Source of the DNA: Arthrobacter luteolus NBRC 107841 | Lineage (GTDB): Bacteria > Actinomycetota > Actinomycetes > Actinomycetales > Micrococcaceae | DNA: 64,000 bases | Direction of reading: 5' to 3' | Assembly (NCBI RefSeq): GCF_001552075.1 | Contig: NZ_BCQM01000003.1 | Location: 310,001-374,000 of the forward strand | Shown here: positions 26,849 through 36,300 of the stretch, in pieces | Layout: each line of letters opens with the position of its first letter | Numbering within the stretch: position 1 is the first letter of the stretch | Notes under the pieces: generated by a model | The model's input: only the letters and a program-made list of their open reading frames with translations | What the model was told of the DNA's origin: nothing | Database searches by the model: none | Made by a program: the position numbers and the translations under genes

Positions 26849-26880
26849 ACCGCCGCCGGGTCCTACCGGCCGGCGGTTTT
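26849..26880 (+). terminator. Terminator of sufS-sufU
   Basis: ACCGCCG and CGGCGGT arms, extended by an inner CCGG/CCGG pair, are followed by TTTTCTG. It begins 14 bases after the sufU stop and overlaps the 3' end of the convergent histidine kinase gene. Confidence 0.65.
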
Positions 26881-28542
26881 CTGCAGGGGCAGCTCCACCC
26901 GGAACGTCGTCCCGGCACCCGGCTGGGATGTCAGGCAGATGGTCCCGCCATGCGCGGCGACGATGTCCTTGGTGATGCCAAGGCCAAGTCCGACGCCGGG
27001 TATCCCCGCTTTCTTCACGGCAGCGGCACGGAAGAACCGGTTATAGACCTCACCCTGTTCGGCTTCGGACATCCCCATGCCTTCGTCTTCCACCTCCAGC
27101 ACCACGGATGCGTCACCACTGAGGACCCGGAGGGTGACGGTGCCTCCGCCCGGGGAGTACTTGATCGCATTGGAGACGAGGTTGTCCAGAACCTGCTGGA
27201 TGCGTGTGGAATCAAAGACCCCGCGGACATCGGCGGGAGCTTCGACCACAAGCCGGATCCCCGCAGCGTCGGCCCTTGGCCCGGCCGAGTCTGCAGCTGA
27301 CCGCGCCAGATCGCGCAGGGAGAGTTCCCCGGCTTCCAGATGGATGGAGTCCGACGCCGTCGTCAGCAGATCGGCGACCAGGACCAGCAGCCGCTCGGCA
27401 TTGCGAAGCGCCACGGACAGGGACGCCTGCAGCGATTCGGAGAGACCTTCATCTTCGGCATCGGCTATGGCGAGGTCAAGGTAGCCGATGATCGAGGTCA
27501 ACGGAGTTCGAAGCTCGTGTGAGACGCTCGCCACGAAATCCTCCTTCGCCCGCAGGGCCCGCAGCATGTCAGTGACGTCGCTGAATGCCAGGACCGATCC
27601 GTTGAACTCCCCGTCCTCATCGTTCAGCGGGCGGGCGGATACTGCCATGGCACGCTGCTCCGCACCGCGGCCGACCCACATGAGGCTGCCCGAATAGGCT
27701 TCGCGGCGCAGGGCCCGGGCCATCGGACGGTCCGCTGGGGGAAGGGGAGTGCAGCCGTCCTGATCGAAGAGCAGCATGTCGGCTTCGTCTTCGCCGTCAG
27801 TATCCGCAGGAACGGAGAGCTGATGGGTGGCCAGCTGCCGGTTGTTCATCAGCATGATGTGGCCATCCCTGGCCAGGACCACAACTCCGACGTCGATGGT
27901 GTCCTGGACGGCATCGAGGAGCTGCGCGCGGCGCCGGCTGTCCTGCAGGCTGCGCTTGAGCTCCCGGTCCTTTTCCTCAAGTGCCTGCTGTTGCGCAGCG
28001 GCGTCCTGCACAGTGATGGCGGCGGCAAGATACATCAGCAGCATCACCAGCGGAACCAGGCCAGGGGCGAGGAGATCTGCGGGCTCCGGGCCGCTGCCGA
28101 AAAGCGGCGCCCAGGCAACCAGCAGGGCACCGGAAAAAGCTGCCAGCGCTGCCAGGCGAGGCGCGACACCGGACCAGGCCAGCCAGAGGACGGGAAAAAC
28201 GGCCAGCGCAGCCACGCCCGGAACATCGGGCCGGACGCCGCGGTAAAGGAGGGCAATGGCGCCAAAATCGAGGAGCGGAACCAGTAAATAGGCCCGATTG
28301 AAGCACCGGTCCCACGGCACGGAAACGGACAGGAGTGACAAAACTGCGATCAAACCCAAGCCGGTGAGGAACTCAGGATTTGAATATGCCTCCGGTTTGG
28401 CCACAAAAACGATCGGCAGCAAAACGACTACGGCAAGAACAAGAGGGGACTGGCTCAGCGCCACCCGGTCGCGCAGGGCAAACAAATAGAAGTCCCTGCG
28501 CTTTCCCAGCGAGGACAGGGTCGCGTCCTTGAATCTGGACAT
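26863..28542 (-). CDS. Membrane sensor histidine kinase with PAS-like domain
   Basis: About 559 residues. Six hydrophobic helices occupy residues about 25-190, a PAS-like segment spans about 205-330, and a HisKA domain carries the phosphorylated His in SVSHELRTPLTS near 342. The HATPase domain has an N-box near 455 and G-boxes DEGMGM and GVGLGLGI near 500-535. It would autophosphorylate and pass phosphate to the divergently encoded OmpR-type regulator. ATG 28542 is preferred (GAGG upstream) to ATG 28560. The multi-helix sensor without a large outer loop suggests sensing of a membrane or cell-envelope state. Confidence 0.88.
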   Translation of the reverse strand: MSRFKDATLSSLGKRRDFYLFALRDRVALSQSPLVLAVVVLLPIVFVAKPEAYSNPEFLTGLGLIAVLSLLSVSVPWDRCFNRAYLLVPLLDFGAIALLYRGVRPDVPGVAALAVFPVLWLAWSGVAPRLAALAAFSGALLVAWAPLFGSGPEPADLLAPGLVPLVMLLMYLAAAITVQDAAAQQQALEEKDRELKRSLQDSRRRAQLLDAVQDTIDVGVVVLARDGHIMLMNNRQLATHQLSVPADTDGEDEADMLLFDQDGCTPLPPADRPMARALRREAYSGSLMWVGRGAEQRAMAVSARPLNDEDGEFNGSVLAFSDVTDMLRALRAKEDFVASVSHELRTPLTSIIGYLDLAIADAEDEGLSESLQASLSVALRNAERLLVLVADLLTTASDSIHLEAGELSLRDLARSAADSAGPRADAAGIRLVVEAPADVRGVFDSTRIQQVLDNLVSNAIKYSPGGGTVTLRVLSGDASVVLEVEDEGMGMSEAEQGEVYNRFFRAAAVKKAGIPGVGLGLGITKDIVAAHGGTICLTSQPGAGTTFRVELPLQKTAGR

Positions 28543-28563
28543 GGGGCGGCAACCTCGCATTTT

Positions 28564-28592
28564 TTGAGTGAATGAAGTCCGCAGTTTATCTG
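28564..28592 (+). promoter_or_regulatory. Sigma-70-like promoter for the response regulator
   Basis: TTGAGT (28564-28569) and TATCTG (28587-28592) with a 17-base spacer lie in the 122-base gap between the divergent kinase and regulator genes, 73 bases before the regulator start. Confidence 0.45.
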
Positions 28593-28664
28593 CCTAGGCT
28601 GTAGGATGCCGAATAAGGGGAGCGGGTACAGCAGGTCTCGCAGGACAGGAAAACCACAAAAAGT

Positions 28665-29453
<789 letters not shown>

Positions 29454-29477
29454 GTCCCTGACGCGCACCTCCCCCAA

Positions 29478-29536
29478 AACGCAGGCCCTGCAACGCAGCT
29501 TTCTGAAACACAGCTCCCTAGGACGCAGCTCCGTGA
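29478..29536. repeat. Four imperfect 14-15 base tandem repeats
   Basis: Copies AACGCAGGCCCTGC, AACGCAGCTTTCTGA, AACACAGCTCCCTAG and GACGCAGCTCCGTGA follow each other in the gap between the response regulator and the convergent HPt-like gene. They may be a degenerate mini-satellite. No coding role is apparent. Confidence 0.55.
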
Positions 29537-29561
29537 AACCGGGCGGCTGCTCCGGAGGGCG

Positions 29562-29936
29562 TCAGCGGACTGGAAATGTTTGGCTGAGGTGCCGCACAGT
29601 GTCGTCGCCGCACTGCTGAATCGGTTCGATCAGTGAAGCCAGGCCGCAGTGATCCGCGCTGCGGACCATCTCCTGCGCCCGCGAAGCGAGCCCGGCGAGG
29701 CGTTCGGCTCCGGCCATTTGGCTGGAGATCTTGATGCTGAGCACCACGTCCATGGCGCCGGGGAAGTCTGCGGTGTCCAGGGCCGCAACAAGGCGGGAAA
29801 AGCGTCCGTCCCACATATCGATGTAGTTTCCGACGAACTGGTGGCAGATCTCCGGGCCCATTTGTTCGCTCAGCTCGCGCAGAACCCGGGTGGAGACCAG
29901 GGTTTGGGAAGATGGGCGTTCTGTCACCGCGATCAT
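29562..29936 (-). CDS. HPt-like protein lacking the phospho-histidine
   Basis: A 124-residue, wholly helical protein with the HPt fold pattern. The region VVLSIKISSQMAGAERL aligns with the HPt consensus xxHxLKGxxxxxGxxxL, but the active histidine position (residue 66) is leucine and the glycine after Lys69 is isoleucine. It cannot relay phosphate by the normal chemistry and might instead bind a receiver domain as a decoy or scaffold. No clear ribosome binding site precedes ATG 29936, so the start is uncertain. It is beside a kinase/regulator pair but convergent with it. Confidence 0.65.
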   Translation of the reverse strand: MIAVTERPSSQTLVSTRVLRELSEQMGPEICHQFVGNYIDMWDGRFSRLVAALDTADFPGAMDVVLSIKISSQMAGAERLAGLASRAQEMVRSADHCGLASLIEPIQQCGDDTVRHLSQTFPVR

Positions 29937-30165
29937 TTCGGAAGTCGTGGGGCGGGAGCAGCGCCGCAGGCGCGGGTGGCGCAGCCTGCCGGCACGATTC
30001 TCTGGCGGGGAGACATGGGGGTCCTCCTGATGGACAGCAATCCCCTTGTGGGGGATTCGGGTGAGTCAATGCTGCCAACTGTGTCAGGGCAAGCTCAGGA
30101 ACTCTCCCCGTGCAGGCTCAAGATCCCGGAAATTTTGCCGGTCTGCCGGCCGGCTGGCTTAAAGA

Positions 30166-30199
30166 ACGACGCCGGCACCTGGGAAGGTACCGGCGTCGT
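30166..30199 (-). terminator. Terminator of the aldehyde dehydrogenase gene
   Basis: Fifteen-base arms 30166-30180 and 30185-30199 pair fully in minus-strand RNA (one G-U) around a four-base loop, followed by UUCUUU. The gene ends at 30230 on the minus strand. This orientation fits better than the plus strand, where one pair mismatches. Confidence 0.75.
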
Positions 30200-30229
30200 C
30201 CTTAGCAGCCGTAAACGGCCGCTGAGGAA

Positions 30230-31627
30230 CTAATCAGCGATGTAGAAGAGCCGCTTGTTGACGAACTCGTCCATGCCCAGCGGACCAAGTTCGCGGCCGT
30301 AGCCGGAGCGCTTGACGCCGCCGAACGGGATGTCGGCTCCTTCGCCGACACCGTTGACGTTGGCCATGCCGACTTCCAGCTGCGCCGCTGCGCGGCGTGC
30401 GCGCTCCTCGTCCGTGGAGAAGACGGCGCCGCCGAGGCCGTAGTCGCTGTCATTGGCGAGCTGAACGGCTTCCTCGTCGCTGGAGACCTTGTACACCACG
30501 GCCACGGGGCCGAAGAGCTCTTCCCGGTAGGCGCGCATCTGCGGGGTGACGCCCGTGAGTACAGCCGGAGCGAAGTAGGCGCCCGGACCATCCTGCAGGG
30601 TGCCGCCGGCGTGCAGGGTGGCTCCCTTGCTGACGGCGTCCTGGACCTGCTCTGCCAGCCCCTCGGCGGCGGTGCGGGAGGAGAGCGGGGTGTAGGTTCC
30701 TTCGGCCCCTTCTGCGGGGTTTCCGGGCACCAGGTCCTTGGCCAGGTGAGTCAGCTCCGCCACGAACTCGTCATAGATGTCCTCCATAACAATCATCCGC
30801 TTGTTGGAGTTGCAGGCCTGCCCGGTGTTCTCGATGCGGGTCGCCCAGGCCTGGCCTGCGGCAGCCTTCACGTCCTCGGCGTCAAGCACCACGTAGGGAT
30901 CGGATCCGCCCAGTTCCAGGACGACCTTCTTCAGGTTCTTACCGGCCAGTTCGCCGATGATCGCTCCGGCACGCTCGGAACCGGTGAGCGAGACGCCCTG
31001 GATACGCGGGTCAGCAATGATGTCCGCGATCTGGTCGTAGTTGGCGAAGACGTTGGTGTAGACACCCGCGGGCACCCCGGCGTCGTCCATGATTTTCTGG
31101 ATCGCCAGCGCGGACTTCGGGCAGGACTCGGCGTGCTTGAGGATGATGGTGTTGCCCAGCATCAGGTTCGGCGCTGCGAAGCGGGCCACCTGGTAGTAGG
31201 GGAAGTTCCACGGCATGATGCCCAGCAGCGGCCCGACCGGGAGCTTCTGGATCATGGCCCGGCCGCCGCCGATTGCCTTGATTTCCTGGTCCGCTGCCAG
31301 CCCGGGACCTTCAGTGGCGAAGTAGCTGAAGATGTCGGTGCAGAACTCGGCTTCGCCCTTGGACTCGGCGAGCGGCTTGCCCATCTCTTCGGTAATGATG
31401 GCGGCCAGTTCCTCCACACGTTCGGTGAAAAGCTCGCCGACCCGCGCCACGATCCGGCTGCGTTCCTCGATGGGAACCCCGCGCCAGGACTCGAACGCTG
31501 CCTGTGATCCCGCCAGTGCTTCCTGGATCTGGGCGTCGGTGGCCGTGGGGAATTCCTCGCCCTGTTCACCGGTAGCGGGATTCACTACCCGGTAGGACCT
31601 GGCCGTTGTGTTGGAAGTGGTGCTCAC
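30230..31627 (-). CDS. gabD: NAD(P)-dependent succinate-semialdehyde dehydrogenase
   Basis: 465 residues of the aldehyde dehydrogenase superfamily. The catalytic Cys lies in [12 protein letters not shown] near 272 and the general base Glu in VLELGGSD near 238; PWNFP and the nucleotide-binding LTGSERAG are present. Overall sequence resembles succinate-semialdehyde dehydrogenases, oxidising the semialdehyde to succinate at the end of the GABA route. The GTG at 31627 follows AAGGAG. It is a single-gene unit with its own terminator. Substrate assignment is by family and could differ, though it fits with an aminobutyraldehyde dehydrogenase at 46640. Confidence 0.82.
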   Translation of the reverse strand: MSTTSNTTARSYRVVNPATGEQGEEFPTATDAQIQEALAGSQAAFESWRGVPIEERSRIVARVGELFTERVEELAAIITEEMGKPLAESKGEAEFCTDIFSYFATEGPGLAADQEIKAIGGGRAMIQKLPVGPLLGIMPWNFPYYQVARFAAPNLMLGNTIILKHAESCPKSALAIQKIMDDAGVPAGVYTNVFANYDQIADIIADPRIQGVSLTGSERAGAIIGELAGKNLKKVVLELGGSDPYVVLDAEDVKAAAGQAWATRIENTGQACNSNKRMIVMEDIYDEFVAELTHLAKDLVPGNPAEGAEGTYTPLSSRTAAEGLAEQVQDAVSKGATLHAGGTLQDGPGAYFAPAVLTGVTPQMRAYREELFGPVAVVYKVSSDEEAVQLANDSDYGLGGAVFSTDEERARRAAAQLEVGMANVNGVGEGADIPFGGVKRSGYGRELGPLGMDEFVNKRLFYIAD

Positions 31628-31762
31628 GTCCGTACTCCTTACGCATAAAAGTGGGTTATGTCATCATGCCCCGAAACGGGCTTCACGGTAAACAAATCAC
31701 CTGTTGGTGACGCAGTCCGGAGAAGCCGGAAACCCGGTCCGGCAGGCCCCGGGGAAGATCTT

Positions 31763-32221
31763 TCAGGCTCCGGGAGCCATGCCTGGCCGCGCTGCCCGCC
31801 AGGCATAGACGGCGGCGGTGCCCAGTGCGGCTCCCAGGGTGTTGGCAAGGACGTCCTGCAGGGTGGGGACCCGGTCGGGCAGGAGCAGCGCCTGGCAGGT
31901 CTCCACGGCCGCGGACAGGCAGAAGCCGGCCACGGCAGCCAGCCAGGTCCAGCGGGAGCCCAGCCACGTGCCCACGAGCAGCCCGAACGGAACGAAGAGA
32001 AGGACGTTCGCAGCGGTTTCAACGAGGCCGTAGTCCACCCAGGCCGGGATGCCGGTGTTGTGCAGGAGCTCCAGGAACTGCTGCAGAACCGCCCCCGCTG
32101 TTCCACGGTCCACGGGCGCCGGGGTGAGGACGACGGCGCAGAGGGCACCGAAGTAGAGCACTGAGGCGGCCAGCAGGGCAGGCCTGCGCCGGTGGACCCT
32201 GCCGCGGGCGGGATTCTGCAT
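31763..32221 (-). CDS. VanZ-like membrane protein
   Basis: 152 residues with four hydrophobic helices and the VanZ-family pattern ETAANVLLFVPFGLLVG, then VETCQALLLPDRVPTLQDVLANTLGA. VanZ proteins are small membrane proteins of uncertain biochemical role, some linked to glycopeptide (teicoplanin) tolerance and cell-envelope genes. No good ribosome binding site is seen at ATG 32221, so the start may be a little downstream. Its neighbours give no functional clue. Confidence 0.75.
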   Translation of the reverse strand: MQNPARGRVHRRRPALLAASVLYFGALCAVVLTPAPVDRGTAGAVLQQFLELLHNTGIPAWVDYGLVETAANVLLFVPFGLLVGTWLGSRWTWLAAVAGFCLSAAVETCQALLLPDRVPTLQDVLANTLGAALGTAAVYAWRAARPGMAPGA

Positions 32222-32318
32222 GCTCGCTCATTTCCGGAGTCAGTGCGGAATCCGTGGCCTGGGAGCCGGAATGATCCGGATTGCGCAGATGTTGAGGGGG
32301 TCTTGTGGGCGCCTTGAG

Positions 32319-32331
32319 CATTGTCCCAATG
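32319..32331. promoter_or_regulatory. Inverted repeat ahead of the fibre cluster
   Basis: CATTGTCCCAATG has five-base arms and lies 116 bases before the first TasA-like gene, in a 225-base gap that must hold the cluster promoter. It is a possible operator; no other signal is clear. Confidence 0.3.
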
Positions 32332-32446
32332 TTTTCCGAACCCTGTGCCAAGACTGCCCGGTTTCTTGAGTTCCGCGATGGAAAGTAGTTCCAGCGGCAG
32401 GGGAAAACCCCGGGCCGATAGGTCTCACAGGAACAAGGGGAACACA

Positions 32447-32968
32447 ATGAACAAGATGGCAAAAGGCGCACTGGCAACCAGCGTAGGCGTGGCACTGCTG
32501 CTCGGCGGCGGCGGAACCCTGGCAGTCTGGAACGTCTCCCAGACGGCCAACGCCGGCACGATCGTCGCAGGTGACCTGAACCTGGTTGCAGGAAAGGGCA
32601 CTTGGACGAATGCCAAGGGCGCCAAGATTGACCCGGCAGTCTACAAGGTGGTCCCGGGCGATGTGCTCACCTACACCCAGGAACTGGATGTCACCCTGGT
32701 CGGCGACCTGATGGAAGCCAAGCTCACCCTGACCGGCGCATCGAGTGCCTTCACCAACGCCTCAGTCTCCGACATCGTGGTCACGGATACTGCGGGAGCG
32801 GCTGTCAACGCGGCCAAACTGACCCCGGCGACGCTGCCGGCGGACAAGAAGGTCAAGGCAACCACGACGTTCACCTTCAACTCGAACACCGTGAACCGTG
32901 ACGATGCAGGCAAGACGGCCAACTTCTCGGCCCTGCGCTACACGCTGGACCAGATCGCCCCCAAGTAA
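32447..32968 (+). CDS. TasA/camelysin-like exported protein with SipW-type signal
   Basis: 173 residues. The N-terminus MNKMAKGALATSVGVALLLG leads to LAVWNVSQTANAGTIVAGDL, the alternate signal type cut by SipW peptidases. The remaining 130 residues are a beta-rich Thr/Ala domain like camelysin/TasA fibre subunits. ATG 32447 is preceded by AAGGGG; the longer frame starting at 32321 is rejected. It heads the cluster with a second fibre-like protein, the SipW peptidase, and two surface proteins, and by analogy with Bacillus tapA-sipW-tasA may form extracellular fibres. Confidence 0.82.
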   Translation: MNKMAKGALATSVGVALLLGGGGTLAVWNVSQTANAGTIVAGDLNLVAGKGTWTNAKGAKIDPAVYKVVPGDVLTYTQELDVTLVGDLMEAKLTLTGASSAFTNASVSDIVVTDTAGAAVNAAKLTPATLPADKKVKATTTFTFNSNTVNRDDAGKTANFSALRYTLDQIAPK

Positions 32969-33053
32969 CCGCGCACCCCGCCACTTGTTCTAATCCCCGG
33001 CTGTGCGCGGCGCGCACGCTCCGCGCACAGCCTTCCCCCTGGAGATAAAGCTC

Positions 33054-33608
33054 ATGAAAAGCCTTCGAGTACTGAAAGCGGCAGGTCTCATCCTCGCTGC
33101 CCTGGTGCTCGGGCTGATGACGGCCCAGGGCAGCTACGCACTTTGGAACGCAGGAACCCAGGCGAATGCCGGAACCATCCAGGCCGCCAGCTTCGACGTC
33201 GTGATGGACAACGGCACCGGTCCGGTGCTGATGACCCAGGCAGACGGCAGCAAGGGAACGGTGGCCCTGAACGTTGGCACTGTGAACGCAGGCTCTTCCG
33301 CCTACACACGTGTAGTGCTTACCAACAACTCCAACGCCGGCGGCAGCTTTACGATCAACGCCTCCGCAGGAGCAGCACAGATTTCGCCCTTCCCGGAGCT
33401 GTGGACCGTCCAGCACCGGGCCGTTTCCGGCACCGATCCGGGCGCCTGCAGCGCCGCGTTGTTCAATGCCACCCAGCCGCAGACCGTAGATATCCCCAAG
33501 GGTGCCTCCGGACTGATCTGCTTCCAGGTCACCCTCGCCGGATCGGCGAACATCCAGGGACAGGCATCCACCATCACCGTCCCGCTCTCCGCCGCACAAG
33601 TAGGTTAG
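33054..33608 (+). CDS. Second TasA-like exported protein
   Basis: 184 residues starting MKSLRVLKAAG (GGAGA upstream), with a hydrophobic helix followed by ALWNAGTQANAGTIQAASF, the same SipW-type signal as the previous gene. The rest is a beta-sandwich-like domain with two cysteines. It lies between the first TasA-like gene and the peptidase gene. It may be a minor or anchor subunit. No enzymatic motif is present. Confidence 0.78.
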   Translation: MKSLRVLKAAGLILAALVLGLMTAQGSYALWNAGTQANAGTIQAASFDVVMDNGTGPVLMTQADGSKGTVALNVGTVNAGSSAYTRVVLTNNSNAGGSFTINASAGAAQISPFPELWTVQHRAVSGTDPGACSAALFNATQPQTVDIPKGASGLICFQVTLAGSANIQGQASTITVPLSAAQVG

Positions 33609-33617
33609 GAACAAACC

Positions 33618-34376
33618 ATGTCAACTGGACACAGCACCGCTTCACCGGCCGTCCGGGCACTGAAGCTGGCCGGCACCGCAATCAGCCTCGTCGCCATGAG
33701 CGTTGCGGCCCTGGCCGCCCTCGTGCTGATCATCGTCCCGCTGGTCACCGGTTCGCAGACCTACACCGTGCTGACCAGCTCCATGGCACCGAACTACGCA
33801 CCGGGCACCTTCCTGGTCGTCAAGCCGACGCCGGCCGACGCCCTGCGGGTCGGTGACGTGATCACTTACCAGATCGAGTCCGGTAAGCCGACAGTCATCA
33901 CCCACCGGATCACCGGCATCAGCGCCGGCCAGAATGGTGAGCGGACCTTCACGACCCAGGGCGACAACAACGCCGTTGCCGACGAATTCCCGGTGATGGA
34001 AGCCCAGATCCGCGGCAAGCTGTCCTACGCGGTTCCGTATGTCGGCTTTGTGGCCAACGGCCTGGGCAACAGCGAACGCGGCGAGATCGCACAGTGGGCC
34101 GCCGTTGGCCTGCTGGGCTACGGGATCGTACTGCTGGTCCGCGGAAGCCTCGAGAAGAAGCGGAAGAACTCGGAAGCCGACGACGTGGATGCCGTGCTGC
34201 TTGACCTTCCGGTCGGCGGCGCCCACGTCCGCGACGCCGGACCTGCCGTCCGTCACCTTCACGACCACGGCAACACCGCGTTCGGCCACGACCCCGTGCT
34301 GCGCGACTGCGACCACTGCGACCACGCTGCTGTTTCCTTCCACGTGGCAGAAGCCCCCAAGAGCGTGGCAGTCTGA
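33618..34376 (+). CDS. sipW: SipW-type signal peptidase with His/Cys-rich tail
   Basis: 252 residues. Transmembrane helix near 20-43, catalytic Ser55 in TSSMAPN, His96 in VITHRITG (replacing the lysine of ordinary type I peptidases) and Asp116/Asp122: the ER/SipW-type S26 pattern. A second transmembrane helix lies near 160-178. The last 50 residues are extraordinary: eight His and two Cys (HVRDAG, RHLHDHG, DCDHCDH, FHVAEA). The GC3 pattern supports this frame to the end, so it is not a frameshift. It should cleave the SipW-type signals of its neighbours. Its stop overlaps the next start (TGATG). Confidence 0.85.
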   Translation: MSTGHSTASPAVRALKLAGTAISLVAMSVAALAALVLIIVPLVTGSQTYTVLTSSMAPNYAPGTFLVVKPTPADALRVGDVITYQIESGKPTVITHRITGISAGQNGERTFTTQGDNNAVADEFPVMEAQIRGKLSYAVPYVGFVANGLGNSERGEIAQWAAVGLLGYGIVLLVRGSLEKKRKNSEADDVDAVLLDLPVGGAHVRDAGPAVRHLHDHGNTAFGHDPVLRDCDHCDHAAVSFHVAEAPKSVAV

Positions 34377-35281
34377 TGCACTCCTCCAGCCGGACCAAGA
34401 TGCCACTGGGCATCAGGGCCGGCCTGGCAGCTCTGGGATGCGGGCTGCTGGCCGCGGCCTCCCTCGCTTCCGCTCCCGCCGCCTTCGCCGCAGACGACTA
34501 CCTCCAGGTCAGCCTGGATGGCGTAGCCTTCGGCAGCCCGGCCGCCGGCTCCGTTTTCGCTGACGGTGTGCGCCTGGTCCCCGGTGCCACCAGCACCGGA
34601 TCTGTCTGGGTCCGCAACGCGGGACCCGAACCTGCCTTCCTCACCGCGGCAGCGTTGAGCACGGCAATGGATCCGGAGCTTGCCGGATATCTGACCGTTG
34701 GGTCCTCCGCCGTGGGGTCGCCGGCTGCCGGTGCGGCCGTCATCGGGCCGGCAGGTTCCTGCACGGACCTGTCCCTGGCAGTGGCCATCCCGGCCGGCGC
34801 GGCCCGGCAGGTGGAACTCTCAGCCGGGCTGCTGCTGAATACCCCCAATGCAGCCCGGGCCAAGCAGGGCACCTTCGATCTGCTGCTCCTGCTCGATTCC
34901 GCCGGAACCGGCCGCTCCGCCTGCGACGCCGCAGCGGAGCCGGTCCGCCCCGGCCAGGTCCCGTCTCCGGGACCGGGCCAGCCGCAGCTCACCGCACGGG
35001 CTGCAGATCTCCCCGGAACCTCCGCCGCACGGATCGCCGCTGTCCCCGCAGCCGTGCCAGCCGCGCCCGCCGGGCTTCAGCCGGCTGAGGCAGAGGCCAT
35101 CCCCGCGGCCGCGCCCTCCGGAACCCCTGACGCACCGCCTGAAATCACGGCCGCCTCATTCATTGAGAGTACGGTGGAACCGATCATCCGCACCTGGCAG
35201 GGCACTTTGATGGTGCTGCTTACCGCTGCATTCTTTGCTGCGGCTGCCGTCAGGACACGAATTACCCGAAGGACGCCATGA
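34376..35281 (+). CDS. Secreted, C-terminally anchored Ala/Pro-rich surface protein
   Basis: 301 residues with a conventional Sec signal (cleavage near AFA/ADDYL), a beta-rich domain of about 150 residues, a long Ala/Pro-rich stalk and a transmembrane helix near the C-terminus with a basic tail (RTRITRRTP). I do not recognise the domain. One-base overlap with sipW and four-base overlap with the next gene indicate an operon. It could anchor the fibre proteins to the cell membrane, as TapA does in Bacillus. This role is inference. Confidence 0.65.
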   Translation: MHSSSRTKMPLGIRAGLAALGCGLLAAASLASAPAAFAADDYLQVSLDGVAFGSPAAGSVFADGVRLVPGATSTGSVWVRNAGPEPAFLTAAALSTAMDPELAGYLTVGSSAVGSPAAGAAVIGPAGSCTDLSLAVAIPAGAARQVELSAGLLLNTPNAARAKQGTFDLLLLLDSAGTGRSACDAAAEPVRPGQVPSPGPGQPQLTARAADLPGTSAARIAAVPAAVPAAPAGLQPAEAEAIPAAAPSGTPDAPPEITAASFIESTVEPIIRTWQGTLMVLLTAAFFAAAAVRTRITRRTP

Positions 35282-36300
35282 ACCACAACGAGCAGCCGAA
35301 GCCTCCAGAGGAGAAATCCGGGATGCTGCAGCGGTTCCGGCGGCTTCCCGGCTCCCGTGCTGCTGCGGCTGCTTTTGTCCTGGCCCTCGTCCTGGGGTTC
35401 GGCGGACCCGCTGCTTACGCCTGGTGGAGTCAGCAGGGAGCCGCCAGCTTCTCGGTGACCGCCGGTGCACCCACGGCAACTCCCACGCCGACGCCGACGC
35501 CGACTCAGCCGGGCCCACCGGCGGTTGGCCCTAACCCGGTGCTTGCCGGGTGGCCGGGCAAGCCCTCCGGAGGGGTTGTTTGTACGCCCCTGAAGGACTT
35601 TGAGAGTCTGAGGCAGGACCGGGAAATGGGCATCAGCTTCTCCTGGGGAGCGCCGGTCAGGGGTACCGCGCCCACGGGCTACGCGGTGCGGATGACTTCC
35701 AACTCTCCCGGATTCGCCTATGACAAGGTGCAGAACGTCACCGCAGCCAATGCCGTGTTCACGCTGCCCCGGTCCCTGTCCGATCCAAAAAGCGGAAATG
35801 CCGTGGACGGATCCACGCCGTACTACACCACGTACACCATCCGGGTCATGCCCATGAACGGGGCAGTCGCCGGGGATCCGCTCTACTGGACCTACAAATA
35901 CGAGCACTGGAAACTGGATAACTGCTATGACGAGCGGGGCCAGGGCAGCGGGCTCGGCACGGTGGGGAACACCGTCCTCACCTGTTCAAAGGCCATGCCG
36001 AACCCCCGGTGGGTGGACGGCTACTACACACTGACCCTGGGCTGGCAGCCCGCCCCTGCCGCGGCCTCGTACCGGGTAACGATCGTCTCGAACGGACGGC
36101 CCGGGGTGTACGGCCTGGATATGACCACGCCGGACGTGCAGGCAGCCCTGCGGTTCGCAAAGGAAGCCGGGTCCTACGGGCAGTACACGGTCAGGGTCCA
36201 GCCCATGAACGCCAGCGGATCCGGCGATCCGGCGTACATGACCTACCAGCTGGGCGAATACAGCCAGGAGTGCTGGAAGACCGGCGCAGAGTCGCTCTAG
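35278..36300 (+). CDS. Surface protein with SipW-like signal and two repeated domains
   Basis: 340 residues. The start overlaps the previous stop (ATGA). A hydrophobic helix ends in [16 protein letters not shown], again resembling the SipW-type signal. A Thr/Pro repeat (PTPTPTPT) encoded by hexamer repeats (about 35479-35515) links to two fibronectin-III-like domains, each containing a [15 protein letters not shown] / [15 protein letters not shown] motif followed by YMTYQ/YWTYK. Its TAG stop overlaps the stop of the convergent nhaA gene by two bases. Probably the last fibre-cluster product. Confidence 0.7.
   Translation: MNHNEQPKPPEEKSGMLQRFRRLPGSRAAAAAFVLALVLGFGGPAAYAWWSQQGAASFSVTAGAPTATPTPTPTPTQPGPPAVGPNPVLAGWPGKPSGGVVCTPLKDFESLRQDREMGISFSWGAPVRGTAPTGYAVRMTSNSPGFAYDKVQNVTAANAVFTLPRSLSDPKSGNAVDGSTPYYTTYTIRVMPMNGAVAGDPLYWTYKYEHWKLDNCYDERGQGSGLGTVGNTVLTCSKAMPNPRWVDGYYTLTLGWQPAPAAASYRVTIVSNGRPGVYGLDMTTPDVQAALRFAKEAGSYGQYTVRVQPMNASGSGDPAYMTYQLGEYSQECWKTGAESL

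Noticed and set aside
34220-34376. Possible frameshift in the signal-peptidase tail
   Set aside because: Third-position GC stays high and the stop overlaps the next start, so the odd His-rich tail seems real in this assembly.
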